A stretch of 64,000 nt of DNA from Galaxea fascicularis (taxonomy: Eukaryota > Cnidaria > Anthozoa > Scleractinia > Euphylliidae). The DNA lies in NCBI GenBank assembly GCA_948470475.1, contig OX419336.1:591001-655000 (forward strand). Reading direction: 5' to 3'. The notes beneath the pieces were generated by a model. It was not told where the DNA came from and did no database searches. It worked only from the letters and a program-made list of their open reading frames with translations. The position numbers and the translations under genes are program-made. Of this stretch, positions 24,750 to 35,327 are shown piece by piece (positions within the stretch are counted from its first letter, which is position 1; the number at the start of each line of letters is the position of its first letter).

Positions 24750-27006
24750 ATCTTTCCCCAAACAATTTTCAGAGGACCTTGTCCGGCTCACCAGGTTGCA
24801 AAGGGCAAATGATTGTTGCAGTCCATTACCCAGAGAGGACGAATGCTCTTTTCTGTAAAACTTTTGAAAATAAACGACGATGATTATCATTTGTTAACCG
24901 GAATACCATTGAATTTTGCCTATCGACCCTCATGGAAAACATCTCCGGAGACCCAGGTTCAGTCAGTCGGGAGTGGCCCAAATTAAAAATTTCCGCAACG
25001 CGAAATTCGAAATGCGAAAGCAATGATAAACACGATACCCGCCCCATAGCATCCCACGAAGGGTTCCGTCATTCTCCGCTCCTCGCGGAAAATCCCTTAC
25101 CCCTCCTCCCCACGTTTTGGTTTATTGGTAAATTATACTTATGTTCCGGTCATCTGTTGGCAAAAAAACTGCTAAGGTGTTTTAGATACGATTTCCTTTA
25201 AAATAAAGCCATCATTACTATAAAGTCTAGTGGGCAACATGGATAAATCTCGTCATTCTTAGATTTGAATGAATGAAGTTGTTGAACACAGAATTCAAAG
25301 CACTTATTGCCATTGAATCTATGAAAATATTTTTACTAAGTGAAACCGGTAAGTAAAACAAATATGCCAAATATATGTTAAAATGTTAAATATGCTAATC
25401 TAAGTAAAATTTCTCCTAGATTTTCTTTACCGAAAAGGGTTAACAGTTTAGTTCAGGTTCGTACATCTTCGTACTCTAATTTATTTATAATCATAAATAA
25501 ATTAGAGCACGCGGAAGATGTACGAACCTGAACTAATCTGTAGTACTACTTGTTTGAAACGAAGCCAGGACAGAGTAAAACAAAGTGAGCTCATGAATGT
25601 TTCGAAGCGTTACAATACGTTTTGGTCCTAATACGTACCGGTATTGGTTGTCTGCAAGGTTCGAACTACACAGTAGTGACAAATTTCTTTTTTTAGAGGC
25701 GGTCAAACACATCAGTTGATATGATCAAACCAAAGATCTGAGACTCTTACTAAGTTGTTGAAGCGGAGTATTGTCCAAATTTTGTTTGTGGAAAATGTGT
25801 TTAAAATTTGTTGCCGATGTTGCCTTCAGGAAAGCCAATACAACTGTAGCCTGCGGTTGCAGCTGGACTTGTCACTCCAGACGTCGGTGAAAACTGAGAT
25901 ATAGCATATCGGCGGTATGTTCACTGTCTGCGACGCAGGCTAATAATACAACTGTTATTTTTACATTCTTCACCCAGATTGGCTTATTTAGGCACCTAGG
26001 AATTAGGGAGTGAATTACAAGTGGTATCGTTATTGTTATCTTCATTTTACGACGCAACATCGCAGGTAATCAGTTGTTAACGCAAGAAGGGTTGCAGTTG
26101 GGATATTTTTCAAAGAAATCAGTTGGCCAAAGTTAGGTCAACAAGCTTAATCAGTATATAGCCTGTCAACGTTTCAGCCATAAGTTCGCGATTGTGAATC
26201 GGATTTCAGTCATGGAACGTTCCTTCGCTTTTGTTTCTGAAAACTTCCTGTTGGTACAATGTGGTTCTTGTGTTTGTCTCAGCTGCTTTTCAGTTACTTA
26301 TCACAAGAAGACGAGAGGCTACTTAGCAAATCCTGTGCCTTCAATATGCTGACATACGTTTCAGGATATTATTAGCTGGAGTCTTCTCAGTGACGATTTG
26401 AAGCCAGTGTGCTGTAACATTACACTCGCTAACCAAATATCACCTTTATTAATGACTGAGCAAATGGTTTCAGTGGGGTGTTTGTTAACTAGCTGTCATG
26501 GACGATAAATGATACACACTTATCTGTCGCAATCGTTTCCGTTTGTATATTGTACCAATTGCTATTTCTGTTGTCCCTTGTGGTTAAATTAGAACAGGTT
26601 TCAGATGCCAAACTATTGGGAAAACAACTGACTTACTTTCATTTGCTTCCGAAAAATGCATCAGGGCAGGCGCGTAATATGCATTTTTTCACAATTAAAT
26701 ACTTTGTATTTTTGCAAGGCCTTAAAAAAGCTTCGATGGTGTCGAAGTAAAACAAACATCCAATAAGCTCAAATAAAGCTGAGACCATCGGTAAACATCA
26801 GTTTTTATTCCTCTTTGTCAGCAATTACAACTCTGGTATCGGTTGACTGTTTCGTGCTCGTAAAAATAGTTTAAAACTCGGTGAAACCCCCACAAGCCAA
26901 TTAAATACGTTACTTTCAAATTCCATTTTAAAATTTAGATCGTGTCAAGAACTTGATTTGGCTGACTCTGTACAGCCAGATGGTTACTCATGAGCTTCTG
27001 TAAAGT
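24750..27006. other. Spacer between GPCR copy 3 and the pseudogene
   Basis: No gene is recognised. It contains the hairpin at 25448-25536. Confidence 0.5.
25448..25536. repeat. 89-bp hairpin-forming inverted repeat
   Basis: The arm TTAGTTCAGGTTCGTACATC pairs with its complement at the right end, and the arms continue through CTCTAATTTATTTAT around a 4-nt loop, with a small bulge in the middle. Stem length is about 40 bp. It may be a very short MITE remnant; a transcribed form would be a long dsRNA hairpin. Confidence 0.75.
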
Positions 27007-28337
27007 TCAAGACTTGTGAAGTCTTCCAATCTGGCGTCTTTCGAATCGAGAGGTAAAATTTTTCTTGATAATTCTAATACAATCTCTCAAAGCTCGACGA
27101 TATTTCGGTAGCCTCAAAGCATAGATGAATAGATCCAGTGCAGAATTTACAAACAAGAGTCGAGACAGAAGAACATTGATTTTATGAAAAGCGACGGATT
27201 CTTGACAGGTCCTGCAGAATTAAGTACAATAAATGTAACGTAACGTATAGTGGAATAAACGTGATGTGGAACGAGACCAAAATAGTTATGATTACCAAGG
27301 CCATATTTCGCTGGCTCTTCATGGAAAACTTCCGCATTGTTTCTGCCGACTCTTTGAAACTCCGCTGAACTTCAAGTTTACGCCATGTGAGTGCGCGAAA
27401 CACGTTAAAGTAAGTAATATTGAGCAAACTGATGGCAGGAATTGAACCATGGGTGTGCAGATAAATTAGCGTGTATGTATTCTCCGGTATATTCGTTACT
27501 GGTAGGACTGACATAAGAACAGTAATGATCCATATCAAGGAAATCACAATTTTGATTCGTTTTCAGGCGCGTAGCGTGGTCATTTTTTCAAGTACGCACA
27601 AGTACATGCTCTCGTAGAAACCTGAGTAAACTGAGCGAATATACTGCGTTCTGCAAAGTTAGACCTTGGGATAGCTTTTGTTTTAGTTTTTAGAATTTAG
27701 TGAAAGTGGTGTTTTCATCACGAAATATTGGTTGCATGCAAGTAAAATGTTAAAAATAGAAACAATTGCTAAGAATTTCAAAATTTTCCGTTCACTTCAA
27801 GTACGCACGTGCGTATATGCGTATAGGACGCTACGCGCCTGGTTTTGTAGTTATCGTACTCTTGTAAACTACGGGGCTGTTAATGGTGACGTAACAAGAA
27901 ATTGACATCGTAATTATTGTTGCACTGTTTACAAATAATGTCGCGCGGACCACTATGAAGATAACTGCCTTGAAGACTTGACCGTAAGGGATGGTTAGCC
28001 CGTGGTATCGATACACGTCTCTCCGAGCCACTAGGAATACGGTGATAGCTCCTTGAAGAAATTCTAATGCCCTTAAGTTTGCGATGAGAAAACTCGGCGC
28101 TGTGCGAAAAGATCGTCGCGGATCCTTAAAAATTGTTCAGAGCAAAATTCCGTTGGAAACCACAATGATTATTGAAAGGGTAAAGCCGAATACTGCAAGA
28201 CCGGACAAGAAGCCATGAGGAACATTTATGATTTCAGTATAGTAATCGAGGTCTTTGAATCGTAATATATAGTAATCGAGGCCATTAGTATTAAAGCACA
28301 TAAAAATATCTCCTCCCACTGTGGTATAACACGTCAA
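27007..28337 (-). pseudogene. GPCR pseudogene of the same family
   Basis: Read on the minus strand, the family's blocks appear in order: TM1 (to about 28140), KDPRRSFRTAP and TM2, RRDVYRY, TM3, TM4-TM5, TM6, ECL3 CRTC and TM7. The frame is broken. An in-frame TGA (28137-28139) sits just after TM1. A frameshift lies near 27215-27235 before ECL3. A 278-bp MITE (27564-27841) interrupts the loop after TM3. The TM2 aspartate has become Glu (RALE), and the NPxxY motif has become DLFIY. The TM3 end is SCYVTI, so the Cys at 3.50 is shared with the intact copies and predates decay. The natural stop is at 27007-27009. The start is uncertain: the N-terminus carries a small repeat (LDYY twice), and 28337 is simply the first Met of the open segment. 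Confidence 0.9.
27564..27841. mobile_element. 278-bp MITE inside the GPCR pseudogene
   Basis: The ends are inverted: CAGGCGCGTAGCGT at the left and ACGCTACGCGCCTG at the right. Both sides are flanked by GTTTT (27559-27563 and 27842-27846), a 5-bp target duplication. Removing the element and one GTTTT copy restores a continuous receptor frame reading TTKRIK, which matches the sister genes. The insertion is therefore precise. The superfamily is unclear. Confidence 0.85.
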
Positions 28338-29335
28338 ATATATCTCGTAATTTGAATTTGATTAAATTGCCAATATCCACCTTATTAGCTGAAAACTATA
28401 TCTAAAATATGAATAAAGAAGCCAGAAACGGCCTTGATGCAATAAAGTCGACAAAGTTTACAAGAAGCTTTCGTCTCGGGATTAAAATGCAATGAAATAA
28501 TGAATTTTCGTGAAACAGTGTATCACACCTTCCAAGTTTGTCTAGCACCCTAGATCCTGTAATTTTCAATTGAGCTGTTATATTTTTATTTCAACTGATG
28601 TAAACTTTAATCTGTAACTGAATGAAAAACGTAATTGGTAGGTAACAGATGTCATGGATGGCCATGGCTCAAAGTTGAGTCCTGTTGCGACTATTGAGTA
28701 TCGGCCATGATAGTCTGAATTAAAATGAGTGATTTTCTGATCGGAAGGTTTAATTTTTCAAGGATTTTACGAACCAAGAGCCTGTTTTTATGAGGGAACT
28801 CCCGTTTTCTGGGGTGTATTCCTTCGGCCTCGGTCTGCTTACTGAAGGCCTCCCGAATAGGCATTCAAATACCGTATCCAGTTCCTTACTGTAGAGATGA
28901 GGTTCGGGGAGAGTTGTTTTGGTACAGGATACTCTGTGCCTTCTTTTCGCAAATGGTAATTATAGAGTCAACGATTATAAAGACTTGCCTTATTCTCCAG
29001 CATAGTAATCCTTTCTTACACTCCAAAAGTGCGCATGCGCGTAACGACATTACAGTAATATTTTTAAAAATTTACCGTTACATGTCCCAAATACCACTTA
29101 TTGTCCTCCGGACATGTAAAATTTATTCAGACACGAACTGAGAGATCTGAATGCCGAATGCTTTGAAAAGGCTTGAAAAGGTAAAAGTAAAGGTATCAGC
29201 AGAGTCACAACAAATGTGTCACTTTACAATTCTTCTGTGTGGTGAGATTGGACGTCAGTTTGTAAAGGCACTTCTGGCTGCCGCTAATTTCAGTCCATAT
29301 TTGATCTCACCCACCCCACCCGACCCATGTAGGAG
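28338..29335. other. Spacer, no gene recognised
   Basis: Nothing with recognisable coding or repeat structure is seen between the GPCR pseudogene and the SINE/LINE block. Confidence 0.4.
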
Positions 29336-29486
29336 ATAGATCACCACACCGGGGACAACGTCCCCTACTCTTTTCGAACAGTGTGTGAGTTTTTTAACGT
29401 CCCACAGATTATTAGGAACAAGTGTGAGACGGGACCTACGGTTTATCGTCCTTATCCGAGAAGACTAGAAAGTCAAACCGTTTGTA

Positions 29487-29525
<39 letters not shown>

Positions 29526-29541
29526 AAAGACCCTGAGTGTT
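29336..29541. mobile_element. SINE fragment, interrupted by a LINE
   Basis: The segment GTGTGAGACGGGACCTACGG through TTTATCGTCCTTATCCGAGA to AAAGACCCTGAGTG is shared with 47650-47935, which adds an antisense B-box-like TTTGAACC. I recognise it as a common coral SINE tail. The LINE at 29542-31591 begins at its right edge. Confidence 0.65.
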
Positions 29542-31591
29542 TTTTTTTTTAAATTTTGGACACTTTATTTCAGTTATATACTGTCAACCTTACTTACAAC
29601 ACTAACATTACTTACAATCCAATTGACCAAACATCACTGTTACATTCTAAGATACTGTTTGACAAAGTAATCTCATTTGAAAGTAACAATTATGTGAGAA
29701 TCACAACCAGGTTTGGGAAAATCTCAAAACTGCTATCTCCAGCAAGACTTTTTTTTTTTACACCTTCAATATTTTTAATTGATAAAAAAACCGTTCTCAA
29801 CTTGCCGATACTGTATTTCTCAACGAAAACTAAGTCAATTTCGCTCAATTTTTTCGATATTATGGTAAAAAGGAAATCGACGGTAGTTTTCTATCCTCTA
29901 CTTACAAGACGGAATCGTTCCTTATTACGACGTACGCGTTACGTTACTTTAAGACTTTACAATACATTGTAATTACGTACTAACAGAAAAAAAAAACACC
30001 AATAAACAAACAATCAAGCAAATAAAACAACAAAATCCTCGCAACAAAATGGTGAGAAAGAATTGCCACTTCCGTTGAAACTCTCTCTCCCCATTCATCG
30101 TGGCAGCAATATATTTTTCAATTTCGATTTTATCCTGCACTAATGAGATGAAGTCATTGAAAACAATCGTAGTATTATTTAGCGCATTGATATAAAGAAA
30201 ATATTTGCCAAGCATTATGAGGTGGTTAAGGGTCAAACGGTGAGTAAAGGGACGAGTAATTCCAAATAATACCTCTGGCTCGGAGAGAAGTAAACTCGCA
30301 TTACATACGGTAGAATACCAACTTTGGAACTTATTCCAAAAGGAAGAAGCTTGCGGGCAGCTAATAAACAAATGGTGTATATTTTGACTATCAGAGGGGC
30401 AGAAAGGGCAGGGTAGGGAGGCAACTTTTTTCATTTTGTATAATATACTGTTCGTGGCTAAAATGTTGTGTATAATTTTGTACTGGAACATTGCTAATCT
30501 AACTTCTTTTGTGGCTGTGAATGGCAGAAGATAAATTTTATTTAGGTCCTCTTTTGCGATGCCATAAGATAAGAGTTTTTTCTCTGAAGTGGGAAGAGGA
30601 AGATTCTCCAAGGTTAACAATTTGTTGTATAACATCTTGCAAGTTATAGTACGGATTGGCGGCGGAGGTGTAGTAGAGTCGCCAGAATTAACGTGAAGGA
30701 GCTTCTTCCAACTTTGTGGGATCGCGGATATAAGACCATGATATTGTAAAAAGTTGCAATTTAGCTTATATTTATTGCGCAAGGAGAGGAAGGGCAGGAA
30801 GCAATTTTCATGCTCGTCAAAGAGGTCTGAAATTTGCTTTATTCCTGCTCGGTGCCATTGAGGCAGGTATACCATTTTTTTTGTCAATCGTAATGAACTT
30901 ATTCCAGATTATCTGAGACAGTATCTGGGTCTTGCTGTGCGGTGTCGTAGACACGATTTTTTGCCAATGGTGAATAATTTGTTTGTAAAATTCAGGAAGA
31001 GGGCCATTAAGATCAAGAAGGTTGTAGCTATAGTTACATTGAAAGAGCTCAGTGCCGCCCGCAGTAGAGAGAGACGATTTTGGGATATACTTCCACGGTG
31101 CTTCTGAATCGGAGCACAACCGTTTTACCCAAGTTAGCTTCAAAGCCTTATCGAAAAGAACAAAATCCTTCATGCCGAGACCGCCATCTGATTTCTTCTT
31201 GATGAGGGTTGTCTTTTTTATTTTGGCGGGTTTTTGCTTCTAGATAAAATCGGACACTATTTTATTTACCTCTGTTGCGAAGTTTTTTGGGGTCGCCATA
31301 ACACTGGAGATGAATACAAGTTTGGAAAGGGCTAATGTTTTAACAATATTTATTCTACCGTACGTAGATAAATCTCTTCGGGACCAGACACTTAAGGTTT
31401 CCTGTAAGGACCCTAATTTTTCGAAGAAATTTTTCTTATGAGACAGTTCAATATCATAAGTAAAATGCACCCCGAGGGCGTAAACAGGATCATCGCTAAT
31501 TTGGAGGTTGCAAATTGCGTCTTTCCTATGGCGCATGGAGCCAAGCCATAACATTTCTGATTTTGCCTGATTTATTTTTAGACCAGAGCAC
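29542..31591 (-). mobile_element. 5'-truncated non-LTR retrotransposon (LINE)
   Basis: On the minus strand the coding sequence starts mid-protein with CSGLKINQAKSEMLWLGS, a late reverse transcriptase block. It continues through the thumb (SVWSRRDLSTYGRINIVKTL) and a C-terminal region with a zf-RVT-like motif (CPFC with downstream HHLFISC). It ends in a poly-A tail, seen as T10 at 29542-29551 on the plus strand. The frame is broken by a TAG where Trp is expected (near 31240) and by a frameshift near 30880, so the copy is dead. The endonuclease and most of the RT are missing. Target duplications TTAAAGACCCTGAGTGTT flank it at 29524-29541 and 31592-31609. The protein style suggests an L1/Tx1-type clade, but this is not certain. 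Confidence 0.9.
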
Positions 31592-31609
31592 TTAAAGACC
31601 CTGAGTGTT

Positions 31610-34004
31610 GAAGTTAAACGGTTTTAAAAATCCCTCAAACCCTCTCCTCGCGAATGTTTTTCAATTACCCTATTACCTAACAAGTGAAATTCTGCTTTTT
31701 TACTGAGGTGTTCTAGAGGACAAAAATAAAGTCCCTTCACGCAAGCGGAAAACTTGTCGACCCTGTCAGTACTCACTTTGCATTTGCCAATCGTGAACTG
31801 TGAATGAACATTCCTTTTTTTCTTATCTTATTGCTTTTTATGTAAAAGTAATAAGGTATTTTTCTACAAATTCCAAGCAATATTAAAAGTTGTCAACACT
31901 TGAATTGACAACATGATGTCATTATGTCCCAACGCGTGAATCTCCCTCTCACACGTTCACCGAGCCATGAAATTGAAAGCCACTTTTTCGCACGCTAGAG
32001 TAGAAAGTATCAAGCAAGTCGATCCACATGAAGTCCTTAGGCAAAAAAGTCAGCCTTGTATGGGACTTATTACCTCATAATACCGGCATCTGCGGGTACT
32101 AAGTTGATATCTGACCAATCAGGAGACGGTATTCGGTAAACCATAACGGTTTGTTTTGGTTACCTCATCTCCGGGGAACTAAGGATGCATTCCTTTCCGA
32201 GGTAGTAATCTAGTTCTGGAGGACAACTTATGGGGAATAAACTCAAACGCAGCTAGCAATGTTGTTAGTCTACATCAAGACCTGATGAATGAAGTCGGCA
32301 GTCCATAACAGCTGGAAATTTATCCAACCACTAGAGGCGACGGTATCCATCTCAACTGAACTCTTCAAACGGAAAGGTTTTTCTTTCAGTAATTTTTTTC
32401 CGCAAAAGTTTCCGAAGATCCTTCGGATGTGTCGCAAACAGAGGAAATCCAAATCATATAACTTTAAAGTTTAGAACTTTTATATCTAAATTTGTGATTA
32501 GATGTTGTTACTCAGCTGAGGCAATGCTGCCACCTAGTTTGGCATTGTCAGCTTGTACCATTGCTTTTTCTATTGTTTTTTGTTTTTACACCACCATAAT
32601 TTGAAATATCTTACTTTATAATAAGATATTAGACCGCGACCTTAGTCGCTCGACTCAAATGTCAAGGCAAGATACATAAATCTAGTTGCGTCACTTACAA
32701 ACACTGCGGATTTGCGATACCTAACGATTTTCCGAAAATAGTTGAGCTCAATTTATAGAAACATTCAGCGTTAGCTTTACTGTAAATGTTGTTAGTTTGT
32801 TTCTCACGTAGCTTCCATCCTCCTTTATTTTAATCTACGTTAGAATGTCTAACTGTGATATGATACTAAGTTCACTAGATGATGTGACCTGTAAGTTTGT
32901 TTTCTTCTTCAAATTACTGGTACCAGCTGTTTCCTGGGATTTTGTTCGGAAATCTTGACAAGCTCAGCCAACAAGACCTCGATTTCGTGGAAGTGACGTA
33001 TTTGTGCCAATTCCTTCGAACGTCTTTGCTGTTTCGCCAGTATAGCCGCAAAGACGATCGTCAACTGATTTCACTTGACTGCTAACAAAACCATCTTCAA
33101 TGTTGACTTTGTATAATTTCACGGCTGTTATAATCACCTGTTGCGGAGTGCTTCAGTTGACGTACAAAAATTACTCGAGCCAACAGTGCAGAAAAAAAAG
33201 AAAAAATACTCACAAAAATAATACCTTGTATATTACCCAAATACAGACCTAATATTATGCCACATCTACCTTCAGCCTAGAGTTCATATATTTCTTACTA
33301 TTTTTGTTTCACGTATTTCAAATATGAGGGATTTTAAAATTTAGAGAATGCAAGACATATTTCTCTCTTTACAGACTTTACAACTGTGAAGTTGTAGTAA
33401 TTATCAGCTCCGCGGGCAGTTAGTAATGCCAGGAAATGATTCGATATTGGCTCGATGCAGACTTAACCTATCTGCTTAGACTACTTGTCAGGAAACGAAG
33501 CTGTTGTTCTTCAAGGTGGTAAAAGTACCAATAAGTGACTTTTTCGGGTAAGGATTACAGTTGAAATTTAATTTAAACGGTGTTGCTGTTGACTTGTTAT
33601 TTGCAACTGTGGTAAGACAGTTCTGAATGTAGATATAGAAGATAGCAAATTTCCAGTTTAGTCAATCAGCAATGTTCGCTCTTTTGGTTTCCTCAGGTTA
33701 TATATGTACTGCGTACATTTTCTGGCAAAGAATAGGGTAAAAGCTTCTAGCACATGTTTATCATTTGCTAGTTGCTTTTGTCCCGTTTCTTTGCTAGACA
33801 TACAAATGGCCAAAGACTGTAACCCTACACGACATGGGTCATGTATTCAAATTGAGCGTTACGCTTAATATTTTTTGATAAAAAAAAACATGCAATTGGT
33901 TTTTCTCCGTCTTCATTACCAGGCCAAATGTTGGCTTGCCATTTTCTTTTGGGATGCAAATGCCCTAAGTTGAAAAGTTTCAACAGACTACCTTGTTGCC
34001 AAAA
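31610..34004. other. Noncoding stretch, no gene recognised
   Basis: Apart from the dispersed repeat copy at 32062-32213 I see no gene or element I can name. Confidence 0.45.
32062..32213 (+). repeat. Dispersed repeat, copy B
   Basis: This is the inverted counterpart of 14941-15108. Shared blocks include TTATTACCTCATA, TTGATATCTGACCAATCAG and ACCATAACGG. The ends ATTACCTC and GAGGTAGTAAT are roughly inverted, as in a MITE. Confidence 0.65.
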
Positions 34005-34770
34005 GTGCACATATTGGCAGCATGGCTGGGTTACCTGTGGTAAGAGCTAGAGCTGCACATATCAGCAGCATGGATTATTTGTGGTAAGAGCTATCTAGAG
34101 CTGCACATATTAGCAGCATGGATTACCTGTGGTAAGAGCTATCTAGAGCAGCACATATTAGCAGCATGGATTATTTGTGGTAAGAGCTATCTAGAGCTGC
34201 ACATATTAGCAGCATGGATTATTTGTGGTAAGAGCTATCTAGAGCTGCACATATTAGCAGCATGGATTATTTGTGGTAAGAGCTATCTAGAGCTGCACAT
34301 ATTAGCAGCATGGATTATTTGTGGTAAGAGCTATCTAGAGCTGCACATATTAGCAGCATGGATTATTTGTGGTAAGAGCTATCTAGAGCTGCACATATTA
34401 GCAGCATGGATTATTTGTGGTAAGAGCTATCTAGAGCTGCACATATTAGCAGCATGGATTATTTGTGGTAAGAGCTATCTAGAGCTGCACATATTAGCAG
34501 CATGGATTATTTGTGGTAAGAGCTATCTAGAGCTGCACATATTAGCAGCATGGATTATTTGTGGTAAGAGCTATCTAGAGCTGCACATATTAGCAGCATG
34601 GATTATTTGTGGTAAGAGCTATCTAGAGCTGCACATATTAGCAGCATGGATTATTTGTGGTAAGAGCTATCTAGAGCTGCACATATTAGCAGCATGGATT
34701 ATTTGTGGTAAGAGCTATCTAGAGCTGCACATATTAGCAGCATGGATTGCCTGTGGTAAGAGCTAGAGCT
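34005..34770 (+). repeat. 48-bp tandem satellite, about 16 copies
   Basis: The unit begins GAGCTGCACATATTAGCAGC, continues ATGGATTATTTGTGG and ends TAAGAGCTATCTA (48 bp). Inner copies are essentially identical, while the first two or three and the last one have diverged: ACC or GCC for ATT, or loss of TATCTA. The unit is a multiple of three, and one plus-strand frame stays open across the array (about 34040-34762) but contains no Met. Each unit also carries a TGTGGTAAGAG block resembling a 5' splice site. Confidence 0.97.
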
Positions 34771-35327
34771 CGAAAGGTAATTAATTATATGATGTTGTTC
34801 TCATTTTAGATATGTAAGACCAAAACATAAAGAGTGGACAAAATAAAAGTTTAATTTTCTTTATTATTGAGTTGTTGTTGTTGTTTTTTTTTTACTTTTT
34901 TGAGTGCATGTTAATAAGGGATCGCAGGTTGTATGTACAGCATTTGATTAAATTGTTTTATGTGCACCTGTACCTGCTGGTTATTTCTTCCACTGCTGAA
35001 CTTAAACTTGAAATAACGGTTGTTTTGTTTGCTTGTATAATATTTTCGTTATCCGAATTATTTGTTGAGATATAAACACCAATTGAAGATCAAAGTTTGC
35101 AAATTTCGGGAGCCGAAGCATTGAACATCAGTGTTTTAAATACATGACGCATTTATTTTGAATGATCTATATCTAGCTTTCTTTTTTCTTTTTCTTTACC
35201 TCTTTCACTCTCTGGTTCAAACTTAATTCTAACTTTTTGGCTATGGATGGAATTCTGAATTCCTACCGGGAAAAGGTAGCTATTTAGTATTTCAGGCTGC
35301 AGTGTGTTCCTTGCAACCCTGTTGAAA
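34771..35327. other. Spacer and probable CAP gene 3' UTR
   Basis: On the minus strand an AATAAA signal lies near 35151-35157, about 175 bp beyond the proposed stop codon of the CAP gene. The left part (34771-35130) has nothing recognisable. Confidence 0.4.

Noticed and set aside
29556..29972. 138-codon plus-strand frame
   Set aside because: It is antisense to the 3' part of the LINE insertion.
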